A stretch of 64,000 nucleotides of DNA from Elizabethkingia bruuniana (GCF_002024805.1 NZ_CP014337.1:2480001-2544000), one strand, 5' to 3'. Shown: positions 1 through 12,446, numbered from the stretch's first letter. The notes: a model not told the origin generated them from the letters alone. Numbers and translations: made by a program.

Positions 1-618
1 GCTAAAAACCTGAAAATTGTTGCTGAAATTAAAGGAACTCCTTATTCGGAAATAGATAAAGTACTTTCTACAGTTGGTCTTCTCGAAAGAAAAGATGATC
101 CTTTCAGAACTTTTTCTCTGGGAATGAAACAGCGTCTGGCAATAGCCTCTGCATTATTGAACAATCCACAAGTTTTAATTCTGGATGAACCAACAAACGG
201 ACTGGATCCTGAAGGGATAATTCAGATCCGGAACATCATTTCTGATATAGCCAAACAAGGTATCACCATTATTATCGCAAGCCACCTTCTGGATGAGATC
301 GAAAAAATATGCAGTCATGTTATTGTACTAAAAGAAGGAAATGCAATATACAGTGGCAGTGTTGATGGTATGACCAACTCCAAAGGTTACTTTGAACTGA
401 GAGCAGACAATAATGATTTACTTCTTAAAATACTTGAAGAACTTAACCTGTTTTCGGATTTAAAACAGAACGGAGAGATTATCATTGCCAATATCCATGA
501 AGATTTATCGGCTTCAGAGCTTAACAGAAAAATCTCTGAAAAAGGTATCTACCTTTCTCACCTAGCCAAAAAGAAACAATCTCTTGAAGCTCAATTCCTT
601 GAACTTGTAAAAAAATAA
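1..618 (+). CDS. ABC transporter ATP-binding protein, 5' end cut by window
   Basis: The frame is open from base 1, so the gene begins before the window; about 205 C-terminal residues are visible. It contains the ABC signature (FSLGMKQR, just before base 140), Walker B with the catalytic glutamate (LILDEPTNGLDP) and the H-loop (ASH). Walker A is missing only because of the window edge. This is the cytoplasmic ATPase subunit that powers an ABC-2 type exporter. The permease gene follows after 5 bases, so the two form an operon. The LGMKQR form of the signature is typical of bacitracin/antibiotic- or Nod-type export ATPases, but the substrate cannot be told. Confidence 0.93.
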   Translation, partial: AKNLKIVAEIKGTPYSEIDKVLSTVGLLERKDDPFRTFSLGMKQRLAIASALLNNPQVLILDEPTNGLDPEGIIQIRNIISDIAKQGITIIIASHLLDEIEKICSHVIVLKEGNAIYSGSVDGMTNSKGYFELRADNNDLLLKILEELNLFSDLKQNGEIIIANIHEDLSASELNRKISEKGIYLSHLAKKKQSLEAQFLELVKK

Positions 619-623
619 CCACG

Positions 624-1472
624 ATGAAAAGATTAATCGCAATAGAATACTATAAAAACCTTACTTACAGGCCATTCAAAGTATTTACAACCTTATATTT
701 CATTATATTAATAGCCCTGCTGTTTATCGGACTTATCGATATAAAATTTTCAGAAGGCTTTCAGATCAATTTAAAAGATCAGGGAATTTATAATTTTCCG
801 GAAATTTGGAATTTCACAACCTGGATTGTTGCCCTTCTGAAAATATTCCTTGGGCTTATTATTGTTTTTTCTATTTGTCAGGAATTCACAAACCGAATGT
901 TTAAACAAAACACCATTGACGGGCTCAGCAGAGAGGAATTTATAGGCTCCAAACTGCTTACAATTTTTATATTCACTTTTATCTCCACTCTTATTGTTTT
1001 TGGTATTACTCTGGCAATAGGTCTTTCCTATTCAGAATCGACACAATCTGAATTAATTTTCAAAGAAATATTTTTCATAGGTCACTATTTCCTGAAATTG
1101 TTTACGTTCTTTAGTTTCCTCATGTTCCTGTCTATTCTTTTAAGAAAATCCATCTTTGTATTGCTTGCATCTTTTATGTGGTGGATTGCTGAAGCTATTT
1201 TTGGTGGTATTGAGAGCTATTCCAAATTCAGAGGATTGAATAATGAGCAGGCAGCAACTGTAATGCATGATTCATTTTTCATTTCAAAAATCCTTCCGTT
1301 GGAAAGTATGTCTCAACTGATTCCTAATCCGGTAATGAGACTAAAAGCCATGAAAATATTTGGTGTTCCGTATAAATTTGAATATCCTACCGAAAGTGTT
1401 ATTGCATGTATTTTCTGGTGTATATTATTCGTTTATGGTTCTTACTATATCCTGAAGAAAAGAGACTGGTAA
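624..1472 (+). CDS. ABC-2 type transporter permease
   Basis: This 282-residue protein has about six hydrophobic segments (near residues 20-40, 65-85, 110-135, 150-170, 175-195 and 255-275) and no recognisable catalytic motif. That fits the membrane subunit of an ABC-2 exporter. It starts 5 bases after the stop of the upstream ATPase, so the two are co-transcribed and presumably form a heteromeric pump. The conserved-looking sequence NRMFKQNTIDGLSR lies in the first cytoplasmic loop, where such permeases contact the ATPase. A strong hairpin terminator follows 48 bases downstream. Substrate unknown. Confidence 0.85.
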   Translation: MKRLIAIEYYKNLTYRPFKVFTTLYFIILIALLFIGLIDIKFSEGFQINLKDQGIYNFPEIWNFTTWIVALLKIFLGLIIVFSICQEFTNRMFKQNTIDGLSREEFIGSKLLTIFIFTFISTLIVFGITLAIGLSYSESTQSELIFKEIFFIGHYFLKLFTFFSFLMFLSILLRKSIFVLLASFMWWIAEAIFGGIESYSKFRGLNNEQAATVMHDSFFISKILPLESMSQLIPNPVMRLKAMKIFGVPYKFEYPTESVIACIFWCILFVYGSYYILKKRDW

Positions 1473-1520
1473 ATCCATTCTGACTGATATTATATCAGCA
1501 TAAATTCAGATCATATTCAA

Positions 1521-1563
1521 AAGGAACTTTCCCCGAAAATAAAGGAGAAAGTTCCTTTTTTTA
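1521..1563 (+). terminator. Rho-independent terminator of the ABC operon
   Basis: An 11-bp perfect stem (AAGGAACTTTC at 1521-1531 with its complement at 1547-1557) has a 15-nt loop and is followed by a T run to 1563. Confidence 0.85.
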
Positions 1564-1661
1564 TTTGCCTGAAACAGTATATCATTCTGTTTATTTAACA
1601 CTTTATTGATATTAGTTTTTTATATCATCATATACAGTACATCACTTTCTTTTAAAATCAT

Positions 1662-1669
1662 TATTTTTG
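1662..1669 (+). promoter_or_regulatory. Flavobacterial -7 element upstream of alaS
   Basis: TATTTTTG matches the Bacteroidetes -7 consensus TAnnTTTG and lies 16 bases before the alaS ATG. No clear -33 TTG is seen at the usual distance. Confidence 0.55.
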
Positions 1670-1685
1670 CACATCAAATTTTCAT

Positions 1686-4289
1686 ATGACTTCACAAGAA
1701 ATACGCCAAAGGTTCTTAGATTTCTTTAAAGAAAAAGGACACCAGATCGTTCCGTCCGCACCAATTGTGCTAAAGGATGATCCTACACTGATGTTTTCCA
1801 ATTCGGGGATGACGCAATTCAAAGATTTTTTCTTAGGCTACAAAGAGCCTTCAAGTCTCAGAATTGCCGACACACAAAAATGTCTTCGTGTTTCCGGAAA
1901 ACACAATGACCTGGACGATGTAGGCCGCGATACCTACCATCACACAATGTTCGAAATGCTGGGTAACTGGTCTTTCGGTGACTATTTCAAAAAAGAAGCA
2001 ATAGCCTGGGCGTGGGAGCTTCTTACAGAAGTATATAAGATTTCTAAAGACGATTTGTATGTAACCATATTCGAAGGTGATGCTTCAGAGAATCTCGAAA
2101 GAGATCAGGATGCCTATAATTACTGGAAAGAATATGTTGATGAATCCAGAATTATCAATGGTAACAAAAAAGATAACTTCTGGGAAATGGGTGATACCGG
2201 ACCATGCGGACCATGTTCTGAAATTCATGTAGATATTCGTAGCGCTGAAGAGAAAGCAAAAGTATCGGGAAGAGAATTAGTAAACCAGGATCATCCACAA
2301 GTCGTTGAAGTATGGAATCTTGTATTTATGGAATTCCTGAGAAAAGCAGATAAATCTCTGGAAAAACTTCCAAAACAGAATGTAGATACTGGTATGGGCT
2401 TCGAGCGTCTTTGTATGGCATTACAAGGAAAAGAATCTAACTACGATACAGATGTATTCACACCACTAATCTCTAAAGTAGAAGAAATTTCAGGTAAAAA
2501 GTATACAGGTATTCTGGAAGATGAAAAAGATATTGCTATTCGTGTAGTAGTAGATCATATCCGTGCTGTAGCATTTGCTATTGCCGATGGACAATTACCT
2601 TCCAATGGTGGTGCCGGATATGTTATCCGCAGAATCCTAAGACGTGCCATTTCATATGCATACAGATTCCTGGACATGAAAGAAGCTTTCCTTTACAAGC
2701 TTGTTGCTGTTCTAAAGGATCAGATGGGTTCTTTCTTCCCGGAAATTGTAAAACAAGAGAAACTGGTTACCGAAGTAATTAAGGAGGAAGAAAATTCATT
2801 CCTGAAAACGATTGAACACGGATTGGTAAGACTGGATGCAATTATCCAGGCTACTATAAAAAATAACGAGAAAAACCTTCCGGGCGAGCAAGTATTCGAA
2901 CTATACGATACTTTTGGATTCCCGGCTGACCTTTCCCGTATCATTGCTGAAGAAAAAGGATTAAGCATAGACGAAGCTGGTTTTGAAGAGGAAATGAACA
3001 AGCAAAAGCAACGTTCAAAACAATCTTCTGCTTCTAAAACTTATGACTGGGTTATTTTGGAAGAAAAACCTGAAAACTTTGTAGGTTATGATCTTACTGA
3101 AAACGAAGTGAAAATTACCCGTTACAGAAAGATTGAAAATAAAGACGGTGAGTTTTACCAGATCGTACTGGACGAAACTCCTTTCTATGCAGAAGGAGGT
3201 GGCCAGGTTGGAGATAAAGGAATCTTAGAAAATGCTACAGAGAGTATTGAAATTCTGGATACAAAAAAAGAGAATAACCTTAATATCTCTTTAATCCCTA
3301 CTCTACCACAGGATGTAAAAGCCACTTTTACAGCAAAAGTTGATGTTTCCAAAAGAAAGGATACAGAAAATAATCACTCTGCTACTCACCTTTTACACGA
3401 AGCTTTAAGAAGTGTATTAGGAACTCACGTAGAGCAAAAAGGTTCATTTGTAGGACCAGATTATTTACGTTTCGACTTCTCGCATTTCAGCAAAATGACA
3501 GAAGAAGAATGGGCTGCTGTAGAGCAACAGGTAAATGAAAAGATCAGAAAAAATATAGCACTTCAGGAATACAGAAATATTCCGATTCAGGAGGCTATGG
3601 ACAAAGGTGCTATGGCTTTATTTGGTGAGAAATACGGTGACAATGTCCGCATGATAGAATTTGGAACATCCAAAGAATTATGTGGAGGAACACACGTAAA
3701 GAATACCGGAGAAATAGGACTTTTCAAAATAGAATCTGAAGGTTCTGCTGCGGCCGGAATCCGTAGAATTGAAGCAATCACCGGATCTAAAGCTAGAGAA
3801 TATTTCGAAACATTAGAAAAGAACTACCAGGAAATAGCACAGTTCCTCAAGTCCAAAGATGTTTTAAGATCTGTTCAGAAACTGGTAGAAGAAAACCAAT
3901 CTTTAAAATCAGAAATTGAAAGCTTTAAAGCTGAAAAAGCGAAACAAGAAGCTTTACAATGGAAAAATGAATATCAGGATAAAGGTGATAAAAAGCTATT
4001 GGTAAAGAAAACTTCAATGGATGCTGGTTCTGTTAAGGATATTGTTTTCCAATTGAAAAAAGAGATTCCGGGATCATTAACGATTATCTTATCTAATGCT
4101 GGTGATAAACCAATGATTACAATCGGAGTTTCTGATGATCTTACTCAGACTTACCAGGCCGGAGCTTTAATTAAAGATCTTGCTAAAGAAATCCAAGGCG
4201 GCGGTGGTGGTGCTCCTGCATTTGCTACAGCCGGAGGTAAAAACCTAGACGGACTGGAAAAAGCTTTTGAGAAAGCACAACAGTTATAA
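1686..4289 (+). CDS. alaS: Alanine--tRNA ligase
   Basis: This 867-residue class II aminoacyl-tRNA synthetase charges tRNA-Ala with alanine in the cytoplasm. Full family length is present. The N-terminal catalytic domain (about 1-450) carries [15 protein letters not shown] and the [13 protein letters not shown] region. The editing domain has its zinc/catalytic signature HSATH at residues 564-568 and CGGTH at 666-670. The C-terminal C-Ala domain ends with a glycine run ([14 protein letters not shown]) near residue 840. The ATG at 1686 gives the expected N-terminus, [14 protein letters not shown]. It is monocistronic, with its own promoter-like element and a terminator shared with the convergent downstream gene. 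Confidence 0.98.
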   Translation: MTSQEIRQRFLDFFKEKGHQIVPSAPIVLKDDPTLMFSNSGMTQFKDFFLGYKEPSSLRIADTQKCLRVSGKHNDLDDVGRDTYHHTMFEMLGNWSFGDYFKKEAIAWAWELLTEVYKISKDDLYVTIFEGDASENLERDQDAYNYWKEYVDESRIINGNKKDNFWEMGDTGPCGPCSEIHVDIRSAEEKAKVSGRELVNQDHPQVVEVWNLVFMEFLRKADKSLEKLPKQNVDTGMGFERLCMALQGKESNYDTDVFTPLISKVEEISGKKYTGILEDEKDIAIRVVVDHIRAVAFAIADGQLPSNGGAGYVIRRILRRAISYAYRFLDMKEAFLYKLVAVLKDQMGSFFPEIVKQEKLVTEVIKEEENSFLKTIEHGLVRLDAIIQATIKNNEKNLPGEQVFELYDTFGFPADLSRIIAEEKGLSIDEAGFEEEMNKQKQRSKQSSASKTYDWVILEEKPENFVGYDLTENEVKITRYRKIENKDGEFYQIVLDETPFYAEGGGQVGDKGILENATESIEILDTKKENNLNISLIPTLPQDVKATFTAKVDVSKRKDTENNHSATHLLHEALRSVLGTHVEQKGSFVGPDYLRFDFSHFSKMTEEEWAAVEQQVNEKIRKNIALQEYRNIPIQEAMDKGAMALFGEKYGDNVRMIEFGTSKELCGGTHVKNTGEIGLFKIESEGSAAAGIRRIEAITGSKAREYFETLEKNYQEIAQFLKSKDVLRSVQKLVEENQSLKSEIESFKAEKAKQEALQWKNEYQDKGDKKLLVKKTSMDAGSVKDIVFQLKKEIPGSLTIILSNAGDKPMITIGVSDDLTQTYQAGALIKDLAKEIQGGGGGAPAFATAGGKNLDGLEKAFEKAQQL

Positions 4290-4310
4290 CAACATCGTTT
4301 ATACATAAAA

Positions 4311-4340
4311 AAAGCTACCTGAATAGGTAGCTTTTTTATT
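4311..4340. terminator. Bidirectional terminator between alaS and SDR gene
   Basis: AAAGCTACCT (4311-4320), a GAAT loop and AGGTAGCTTT (4325-4334) form a 10-bp stem flanked by A and T runs, so it can serve both convergent genes. Confidence 0.85.
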
Positions 4341-4356
4341 TTGTAAAACTTATTTA

Positions 4357-5070
4357 CTAAGGATTTGTAGAGAAAATAGAACCATTAGCAATTAGCGCTC
4401 TTCTGTTCATTTTCAGGATATCTCTAACCCACTCTGCAAAGTCTTCCGGCTGTAATACTTTATCAGGGTTACCATCTGTTAAGCCTGCTCCAATACTCAT
4501 ATCCGATGCTATTGTACTTGGCGTAAGCGTAATCACACGGATATTTTGTTTTCTCCATTCTGCCATCATTGACTGAGAAAGTGATATTACCGCTGCTTTA
4601 GAAGCTGCATAAGCCGACATTCCGCCGCCACCTTTCAATCCAGCTGTAGAAGCAACATTTACAATATCTCCCTGGCCATTTTCTTTCATAAACGGATATA
4701 CCGCCTTTGAAGCATAATACACACCAAAAAGGTTGGTTTTAATTACCTGCTCCCATACATCAGAAGACATATCTTCCAGTTTTCCCATATTTCCGATTCC
4801 GGCATTGTTTATCAGGATATCTACACTTCCTAACTTACCTGCAAGATCTGCAATACCTTTTTGTACCTCAGCTTCCTGATCTACATTGAATACTGCATAA
4901 GCCGATTTCACACCCAGCTGCTCCAATTCGGCTACTGTGTTCTTTAAATTTTCTTCATTTCTTCCGGTAATTGCAACGTTTGCTCCTTCATTAGCCAGCG
5001 CTAAAGCAACTGCCTTACCTAATCCTTTTCCACCACCGGTTACAATGGCGTTTTTTCCCTTTAGATCCAT
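4357..5070 (-). CDS. Short-chain dehydrogenase/reductase (3-ketoacyl-ACP reductase-like)
   Basis: A classical SDR of 237 residues and an NAD(P)-dependent oxidoreductase. It has the cofactor motif TGGGKGLG at the N-terminus, the NNAG strand motif, a catalytic serine in NVASTAG and the YxxxK pair (YAASK). The overall pattern resembles FabG-like 3-oxoacyl-ACP reductases, but FabG-like proteins have many substrates, so the reaction is not fixed. An ATG 42 bases further upstream (5112) would extend the frame. I chose the inner ATG at 5070 because a TAnnTTTG element lies between the two, at 5095-5102, and because MDLKGKNAIVTGG is the normal SDR N-terminus. Confidence 0.9.
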   Translation of the reverse strand: MDLKGKNAIVTGGGKGLGKAVALALANEGANVAITGRNEENLKNTVAELEQLGVKSAYAVFNVDQEAEVQKGIADLAGKLGSVDILINNAGIGNMGKLEDMSSDVWEQVIKTNLFGVYYASKAVYPFMKENGQGDIVNVASTAGLKGGGGMSAYAASKAAVISLSQSMMAEWRKQNIRVITLTPSTIASDMSIGAGLTDGNPDKVLQPEDFAEWVRDILKMNRRALIANGSIFSTNP

Positions 5071-5094
5071 TATGTTATTTTTTATCTGTGTATA

Positions 5095-5102
5095 CAAATT
5101 TA
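5095..5102 (-). promoter_or_regulatory. Flavobacterial -7 element of the SDR gene
   Basis: On the minus strand this reads TAAATTTG (consensus TAnnTTTG), about 25 bases before the ATG at 5070. It supports the shorter start. Confidence 0.5.
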
Positions 5103-5322
5103 CAAAAAGCATCAGAGACTAATGTTTCAAATTGTTTAAATCTCAACACTTAAGTTACTTGAGATTCCAACTATTAATACATATAACTAGGTTCACTAAA
5201 GATAAAAATCAAAGATTTTCAAAAAACTAAAGTCTTCTAATGTGAACTATTATTATAATGAATAACTTTTTCCTTAAGTGTTTTATAAAATTTCAGTCAA
5301 ACCATTAGCATCTATTAAATCC

Positions 5323-5817
5323 TTAACCTCCGAAACCGTTATTTCTTTGCTTTATCTTATTTCTTTGTTGCTTTCTGTATTCCCACGGCGCTATTGCATG
5401 AACATCCTGCCACAACCCTAACTTCTGATTCTTAGCGACCTCCTGTAAATCACCCAAAGATTTATCCTTTGAATAATTAAAGTACCACCAGCCCAATCCG
5501 GCTTTGATAAGTTCTGCAGAAAGATATTTTCCATTGTCATAATATACTTTAGCTATTGACCTTCCATAACGGTCCGTATCAGTTTCTACATAAGTAATGC
5601 TTTTTCCAAAAATTTCTGAAGAAGTAAATTTTTTGGCATTTTTACCAAAAGGCTGCCTGCTTTCCGGACAATCTACCTCTGCCAGTCTTAATGTTTTCTG
5701 TACATTACCTTTTAAAAGAACCACAACAGTATCCCCATCCTTAATCCCTACTACTCTTGCTACTGTCTGTGCAGACAATAAAACAGGAAATAATAATAGT
5801 GCTATTATTTTTTTCAT
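5323..5817 (-). CDS. Secreted thermonuclease-like (SNase) protein
   Basis: A 164-residue protein with an N-terminal signal peptide (MKKIIALLLFPVLLSAQ) and one staphylococcal-nuclease fold domain. Family catalytic residues are present: the aspartate in KDGDTV, the Arg-Asp-Glu cluster in LRLAEVDCPES and the second arginine in DRYGRS. This predicts a calcium-dependent phosphodiesterase cleaving DNA or RNA outside the cytoplasm. The start was moved 24 bases inside the longest frame because the ATG at 5817 begins a clean signal peptide. The C-terminal tail is basic (KQQRNKIKQRNN), which could help bind nucleic acid. Confidence 0.88.
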   Translation of the reverse strand: MKKIIALLLFPVLLSAQTVARVVGIKDGDTVVVLLKGNVQKTLRLAEVDCPESRQPFGKNAKKFTSSEIFGKSITYVETDTDRYGRSIAKVYYDNGKYLSAELIKAGLGWWYFNYSKDKSLGDLQEVAKNQKLGLWQDVHAIAPWEYRKQQRNKIKQRNNGFGG

Positions 5818-5822
5818 GGCCG

Positions 5823-5830
5823 CAAATATA
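5823..5830 (-). promoter_or_regulatory. Candidate -7 element abutting the nuclease start
   Basis: On the minus strand this reads TATATTTG (TAnnTTTG) and ends only 5 bases before the ATG at 5817. If it is used, the mRNA would be leaderless or nearly so. Confidence 0.35.
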
Positions 5831-5918
5831 AGCATATACAATACGAATTAGTTTCTTTTACTATCGCTGTTTATTTGAAATTTGTCCGTATTTTTAGTCG
5901 TCAAAAAACACAGTATTT

Positions 5919-7256
5919 ATGCTTTTGGAAGATTACACTTTCAGTATTGGTTCAGAAAAGATTAAAATTCAGGAAGTAAATGGAGTTTTTAAAGCCAAAA
6001 ATATTCGTTATGCCAAATCAGAACGCTATCAGCTGCCAGTACCCGTAAGCATTACCGAAGCATTAGCTGATATACCTGTACTGACACCTGTCTGCCCCCA
6101 ATACCAAAGCGCAATGCTGGAAAGACTGATTGAACCTACGCATGTTGAAGATTTTCTGGTTGAAGAATCTCCACAATATCTTTCCATTACTTTTCCAAAA
6201 GACATTTCACCAGAGGAAAAACTCCCTGTCATTATCTGGATTCATGGCGGATCTTATGAGATAGGATGTGGGAGCCTTCCCACTTCAGATCCTTCAGTCT
6301 GGGTAAAAGAACAGCGCATTATTGTTGTCTCAGTCTCTTATCGCTTAGGCCTATTTGGATTTTTAGGGGGTTATGATGAAAGACCTGCTAATCTGGGATT
6401 ATTTGATATCATAGAAGCATTAAAATGGATTAAGGCAAACATTTCAGAATTTGGGGGAAATCCTGAAAATATTACTCTGTTAGGACAGTCTTCCGGAGGT
6501 GATGCTGTTACCCATCTTATGATTGCCGAAGGTGCCGAAGGTTTATTCAAGAGAGCTATTATCCAAAGTGCACCCTTAGGACTTCGTGAGAAAAGACAAA
6601 AAATGTCAGAAGAATTTTCGTTGAAAACAAGCCCTATCAAAGAGGATGCAGATTTTATGAAAATGGTAGACGAATATTCAAAGTTTCGTCCTTCCCTTTT
6701 AAAATATGGTTTAAAAGCAGCTATGCCATTCGGTCTGCAATATGGTTTTCCGCCTATGGCACCAGAAAATAAAATTCGAAAATTATGGAAGGATCATGCT
6801 GCAAAATATGATGTCCTTATTGGGCTGAATGATGAAGAGACTGCATTCTACTTAAGAACTTCAGGAGCACTGCAAAAATATACAGAGAAGGGCTTCGGAA
6901 AGAAAATACTGGATAAAACGATACGTCTGACCACTGAAAAGATATACGGAAAACCAGCGGCTGAATTTGCTTCATCCTATGCAAAGGCTGGAGGAAATGT
7001 ATATTTATTCCGGATTTTCTCAAAACTGGAAAGCAATAAAATAGGAGCGGCTCACTGTTTAGATCTTCCATTGTTGTTTGGTAATGAAGAAGCATGGAAA
7101 CATGCAGAACTATTAAAAGGTATTCCATGGGCGGAAATCAATAAAGTCGGAAAGAAAATACGAGCTATTTGGGCAGAATTTGCCAAAAATGGATCTGTTT
7201 CAGAAAATTCAGAAAAACCCGAAGTTTTAAAAATTTCCCAAATAAGGGACAAATAA
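5919..7256 (+). CDS. Type B carboxylesterase family protein
   Basis: A 445-residue alpha/beta-hydrolase of the carboxylesterase type B family. Visible motifs are the oxyanion-hole segment WIHGGSYEIGCGS, the nucleophile elbow GQSSGG with Ser191 and the histidine context AHCLDLPLLFG (His379). It probably hydrolyses carboxylic esters. It starts directly at an ATG with no signal peptide, so it is likely cytoplasmic. At 445 residues it is a little shorter than typical 480-550-residue members. It stands alone between divergent and downstream promoters. The natural substrate is unknown. Confidence 0.88.
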   Translation: MLLEDYTFSIGSEKIKIQEVNGVFKAKNIRYAKSERYQLPVPVSITEALADIPVLTPVCPQYQSAMLERLIEPTHVEDFLVEESPQYLSITFPKDISPEEKLPVIIWIHGGSYEIGCGSLPTSDPSVWVKEQRIIVVSVSYRLGLFGFLGGYDERPANLGLFDIIEALKWIKANISEFGGNPENITLLGQSSGGDAVTHLMIAEGAEGLFKRAIIQSAPLGLREKRQKMSEEFSLKTSPIKEDADFMKMVDEYSKFRPSLLKYGLKAAMPFGLQYGFPPMAPENKIRKLWKDHAAKYDVLIGLNDEETAFYLRTSGALQKYTEKGFGKKILDKTIRLTTEKIYGKPAAEFASSYAKAGGNVYLFRIFSKLESNKIGAAHCLDLPLLFGNEEAWKHAELLKGIPWAEINKVGKKIRAIWAEFAKNGSVSENSEKPEVLKISQIRDK

Positions 7257-7327
7257 TATATTCCGGCCTAAACACCTTATTAATAAGCATTCCAACACAT
7301 TTACTTTAACAAAAATTTAAATTTTAT

Positions 7328-7362
7328 TTGTGTTTTCTGTAACTTTCTTACACATAGCTTTG
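7328..7362 (+). promoter_or_regulatory. Flavobacterial promoter of the DUF5686 gene
   Basis: TTG at 7328-7330 and TAGCTTTG at 7355-7362 are separated by 24 bases, close to the usual spacing of about 19. The ATG lies 19 bases downstream. Confidence 0.55.
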
Positions 7363-7381
7363 TCTTATATAAAAACAATAT

Positions 7382-9838
7382 ATGAAACAAGCTTTATCCA
7401 TTCTATTTCTCTTCTTTATAAGCTTTTATTTTAGTCAGACTCAACTAAAAGTTATTAATGCTGACAATAGAAAACCCGTTCCGGACGCTTCTGTTTACTG
7501 TGATGACAATTTACTTGGAAAAACCGACCAAAACGGTATTTTATCATTTAAAACCAAATGCAAGAAAGTCGATATTCTGGCTAATGACTTTGAAGACGAA
7601 GAGGCTGCAGTAAGCAAGGAAATGCTTGTTTCCCTGAAACCAACTTCCGAAAAAACAAAGAGTATCAATCGGGTCACTATCGCTGATAAAAGCGATCCGC
7701 GTGCCTTAAAAATTCTTGATGAGCTTTTAAAGCGCTACAAAGAAAACAGTCCGCAGTCATTAGACTCTTACAATTTCAAATCTTACAGCAAAATATCTAT
7801 TGACTTTGATAAAGACTCTATTAGTGCTTATCAGGATTTTATTTCTAAAAGAAAAGACTCTATCGGTAAAATTCAGAACAGAAATCTGAAAACCCCGGAA
7901 ACGAAAAAGAAAGATTCACTAGCCGAGGAGGATTTGGTAAGTACTGTAACCCACAATCAATATTTTCTTTGGGAAAAGGTTTCAGAATATCTTTTTTCTA
8001 AAAAATACGGAGAAAAAACAAATATACTGGACAACAGAATGTCCGGCTTTCCTAATCCTATTTATGAAGCATTGGCACTGAATATTTCAAACCTCAACAA
8101 AATCCCCAGACAGATAAGACCTGAAAGCAGAACTATTTACAACTATTATATATCGGATACAACTACTATAGACAATAGGAAAACCTATGTAATTAAATTC
8201 AAGGAGATCAACAATAAACTAAGGCAGAATCCACGAAAATATAATGGTTTCATCTATGTAGATGCTGAAAATTATGCTTTAAAGAAAATAGAAAGCAATA
8301 GTAAAAAGACAAATGAGGGGAACGTAGTTTCTGTATGGAAACCAATCAACAACAAATGGTTTCTGGATTACGAAAACCTGAAAATAAAAATGGGTGACCA
8401 AAGTTTTACTACCGGAAAGGTACAAGACAGCGCTAAGACCTCCGAAAAACCTAAACTAAAAAGAAAGAGGTTTGGCAACTATCTGTTTATTAAAAATCAG
8501 TTCTTTGGTTTTGAAATCAATAAAGAACAAAAAGCTGAAGATTTCCGGGGGTACACCATGACTGTTAAAAATTCCGATGGAAAGCTCCTGCAGGAGTACA
8601 GAACAGACAGCCTTACAGAAAGAGAAAAAGGCACCTATGTAAAAATAGACAGCCTTGTTCAAAAATATGATTTCGATAAAAAAGTAAGTCTTTTCACCAA
8701 TCTGATGAAAGGAAATCTACGTTATAAAATGTTAGATTTTGACCTGACTAAAATTATTAATTACGATAAATATCAGGGCATAAGACTGGGAGCCAGTGTC
8801 AAACTGAATGAAAAGTTCAGTAAAACGTTCTCTCCTGATGCTTATTTCGGCTATGGATTCAAAGACCATCGCTGGAAGTATGGTGCAGGTCTGGATATGA
8901 AGCTTTCAGATAAAAGAACATCGGTTTTCCGCGTAGATTATCTTGATGACGTATTCCCTGCTGGGCGAATCAATACCACATTCTGGGACAATCCAATGAG
9001 GCTAAAAGATATTCTTGTTGATATGCACAATGCAAACTTTTACCGGAGTCAGAAATGGGGTGCTTCTTTTTTATACGACCTGTCCAATACACTAAGTGCT
9101 AAAATCAGTGTTAACCATGAAAATCAAAATGCTCAATTCGACTATCAGTATCAGAATATGGGTAACAGCTTTAAAAATGTCAGCACTACTCTATCCTTGA
9201 AATATGCACCGAATGATAAAAATTTGATGACACCTGGTGGAAAGCTTACCTACGAAAAGCATTATCCTTATTTCTTTGTAAACTATGAAAAAGGAAGTAA
9301 AATATTCGACGGAGATCTTAATTATCACAGATTAGATGCCTTAGCTATCCATCAGTTCGGAACTAAATTAGGCTATACCAATATTAAAGTTTTTGGTGGC
9401 TTTTCTTCCGGAACAGCACCGATATGGAAAAACTTTGAGATTACCGGACAAACAGGAGATTTTAGCAGTAACTGGGCATCAAAAATAAACAAACCTTCCA
9501 ATTTAGGATTCGTAACTATGCCAGCTGGAACATTCTATGCAGACAAATTTGTTGGTTTTCAGATTTCTCAATCTCTGCCATTCAGATTCAGAACTCTTGG
9601 AAAAGCTTATTCCAATATAGAACTGGAATACCAAACTGTAGTAGGTAATTTCAAAAATAGTGCAGACCATCAGTTTAATTTTCGGGTACTGGATCACAAC
9701 TATCAGGAAGTGGGGATTATATGGAACAGATTTCTGGGTAGTAAATTTGGTGTAGGTTTTTCTTACAGATTAGGTTACTATCAGATGCCGGCATTCAAAG
9801 ACAATATTGGGTTCCAAATCAAATTAAATGCCTTTTAG
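7382..9838 (+). CDS. DUF5686/carboxypeptidase-like regulatory domain outer-membrane protein
   Basis: An 818-residue protein with a signal peptide (first about 18 residues, ending FYFSQ). A small beta-sandwich of the carboxypeptidase-regulatory type (about 20-90, with the turn DNRKPVPDASVYCDD) comes next, followed by a long middle region and a C-terminal half rich in alternating aromatic strands that ends in a typical beta-barrel phenylalanine (KLNAF). This arrangement matches the Bacteroidetes DUF5686 family of outer-membrane proteins of unknown role. It is expected in the outer membrane. It has its own promoter; ligA follows with a separate promoter, so it is probably monocistronic. Confidence 0.82.
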   Translation: MKQALSILFLFFISFYFSQTQLKVINADNRKPVPDASVYCDDNLLGKTDQNGILSFKTKCKKVDILANDFEDEEAAVSKEMLVSLKPTSEKTKSINRVTIADKSDPRALKILDELLKRYKENSPQSLDSYNFKSYSKISIDFDKDSISAYQDFISKRKDSIGKIQNRNLKTPETKKKDSLAEEDLVSTVTHNQYFLWEKVSEYLFSKKYGEKTNILDNRMSGFPNPIYEALALNISNLNKIPRQIRPESRTIYNYYISDTTTIDNRKTYVIKFKEINNKLRQNPRKYNGFIYVDAENYALKKIESNSKKTNEGNVVSVWKPINNKWFLDYENLKIKMGDQSFTTGKVQDSAKTSEKPKLKRKRFGNYLFIKNQFFGFEINKEQKAEDFRGYTMTVKNSDGKLLQEYRTDSLTEREKGTYVKIDSLVQKYDFDKKVSLFTNLMKGNLRYKMLDFDLTKIINYDKYQGIRLGASVKLNEKFSKTFSPDAYFGYGFKDHRWKYGAGLDMKLSDKRTSVFRVDYLDDVFPAGRINTTFWDNPMRLKDILVDMHNANFYRSQKWGASFLYDLSNTLSAKISVNHENQNAQFDYQYQNMGNSFKNVSTTLSLKYAPNDKNLMTPGGKLTYEKHYPYFFVNYEKGSKIFDGDLNYHRLDALAIHQFGTKLGYTNIKVFGGFSSGTAPIWKNFEITGQTGDFSSNWASKINKPSNLGFVTMPAGTFYADKFVGFQISQSLPFRFRTLGKAYSNIELEYQTVVGNFKNSADHQFNFRVLDHNYQEVGIIWNRFLGSKFGVGFSYRLGYYQMPAFKDNIGFQIKLNAF

Positions 9839-9871
9839 AAAATTTCTTTTTACAGTTTACAATATGATTAA

Positions 9872-11920
<2,049 letters not shown>

Positions 11921-11943
11921 GAGCCGTTCATTTATAAAATTCA

Positions 11944-11980
11944 CGCCTCACAGATTTTAAATATCTGTGAGGCGTTTTTT
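11944..11980. terminator. Terminator between convergent ligA and hypothetical gene
   Basis: A 12-bp perfect stem (CGCCTCACAGAT at 11944-11955, complement at 11963-11974) has a 7-nt loop and a T run. The next gene on the minus strand ends at 11982. Confidence 0.9.
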
Positions 11981-11981
11981 A

Positions 11982-12446
11982 TTATTTTTTAGGCAGTTGT
12001 ACTGCGATCTCATAAAGTTTCCCAGCCATTAGGAATTTAATTCTCTCTCTTGTTGTTACAGTATTAATACTACCATCCCTCAGAATAATAATTCTGTCCC
12101 CAGGCGCTATATTCTGATCGGCAAGCCAGTCTTCCGGAGCTACATCATTTTCTTTACGTTTCATAGCTTCCAGAATATCTTCCGCCAGCTCCTGAAAACG
12201 TTCATCATGAGAATATAAAATTTCATACTCAGCAGGAAGTTTCACTCTGAATACAGCACGGTTATCAATTAGCTTCGCAAAATCATCGAATAACGGATTA
12301 TCTGCACCGTCTGTAAATCCTATTTCTACAAGATCTCCCTGATGCTCCTGAGCATATTGTTCTGCATCCTCGAAAGTTTCAAAGTTTAAGATCAGCTTAT
12401 AATTATCAAAAGAGTATTCTTGCAGTCTTTTTTTAGTATTTTCCAT
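11982..12446 (-). CDS. Conserved hypothetical protein, cytoplasmic
   Basis: A 154-residue acidic, soluble protein without signal peptide or membrane segment. The N-terminal half (YKLILNFETFEDAEQYAQEH) looks like an alpha/beta ferredoxin-like unit. The C-terminal 60 residues include APGDRIIILRDGSINTV, a beta-rich stretch. I do not recognise the family. It is transcribed divergently from the Fur-family regulator at 12581 across a 134-base spacer with an inverted repeat, so it might share that control; this is inference only. Confidence 0.7.
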   Translation of the reverse strand: MENTKKRLQEYSFDNYKLILNFETFEDAEQYAQEHQGDLVEIGFTDGADNPLFDDFAKLIDNRAVFRVKLPAEYEILYSHDERFQELAEDILEAMKRKENDVAPEDWLADQNIAPGDRIIILRDGSINTVTTRERIKFLMAGKLYEIAVQLPKK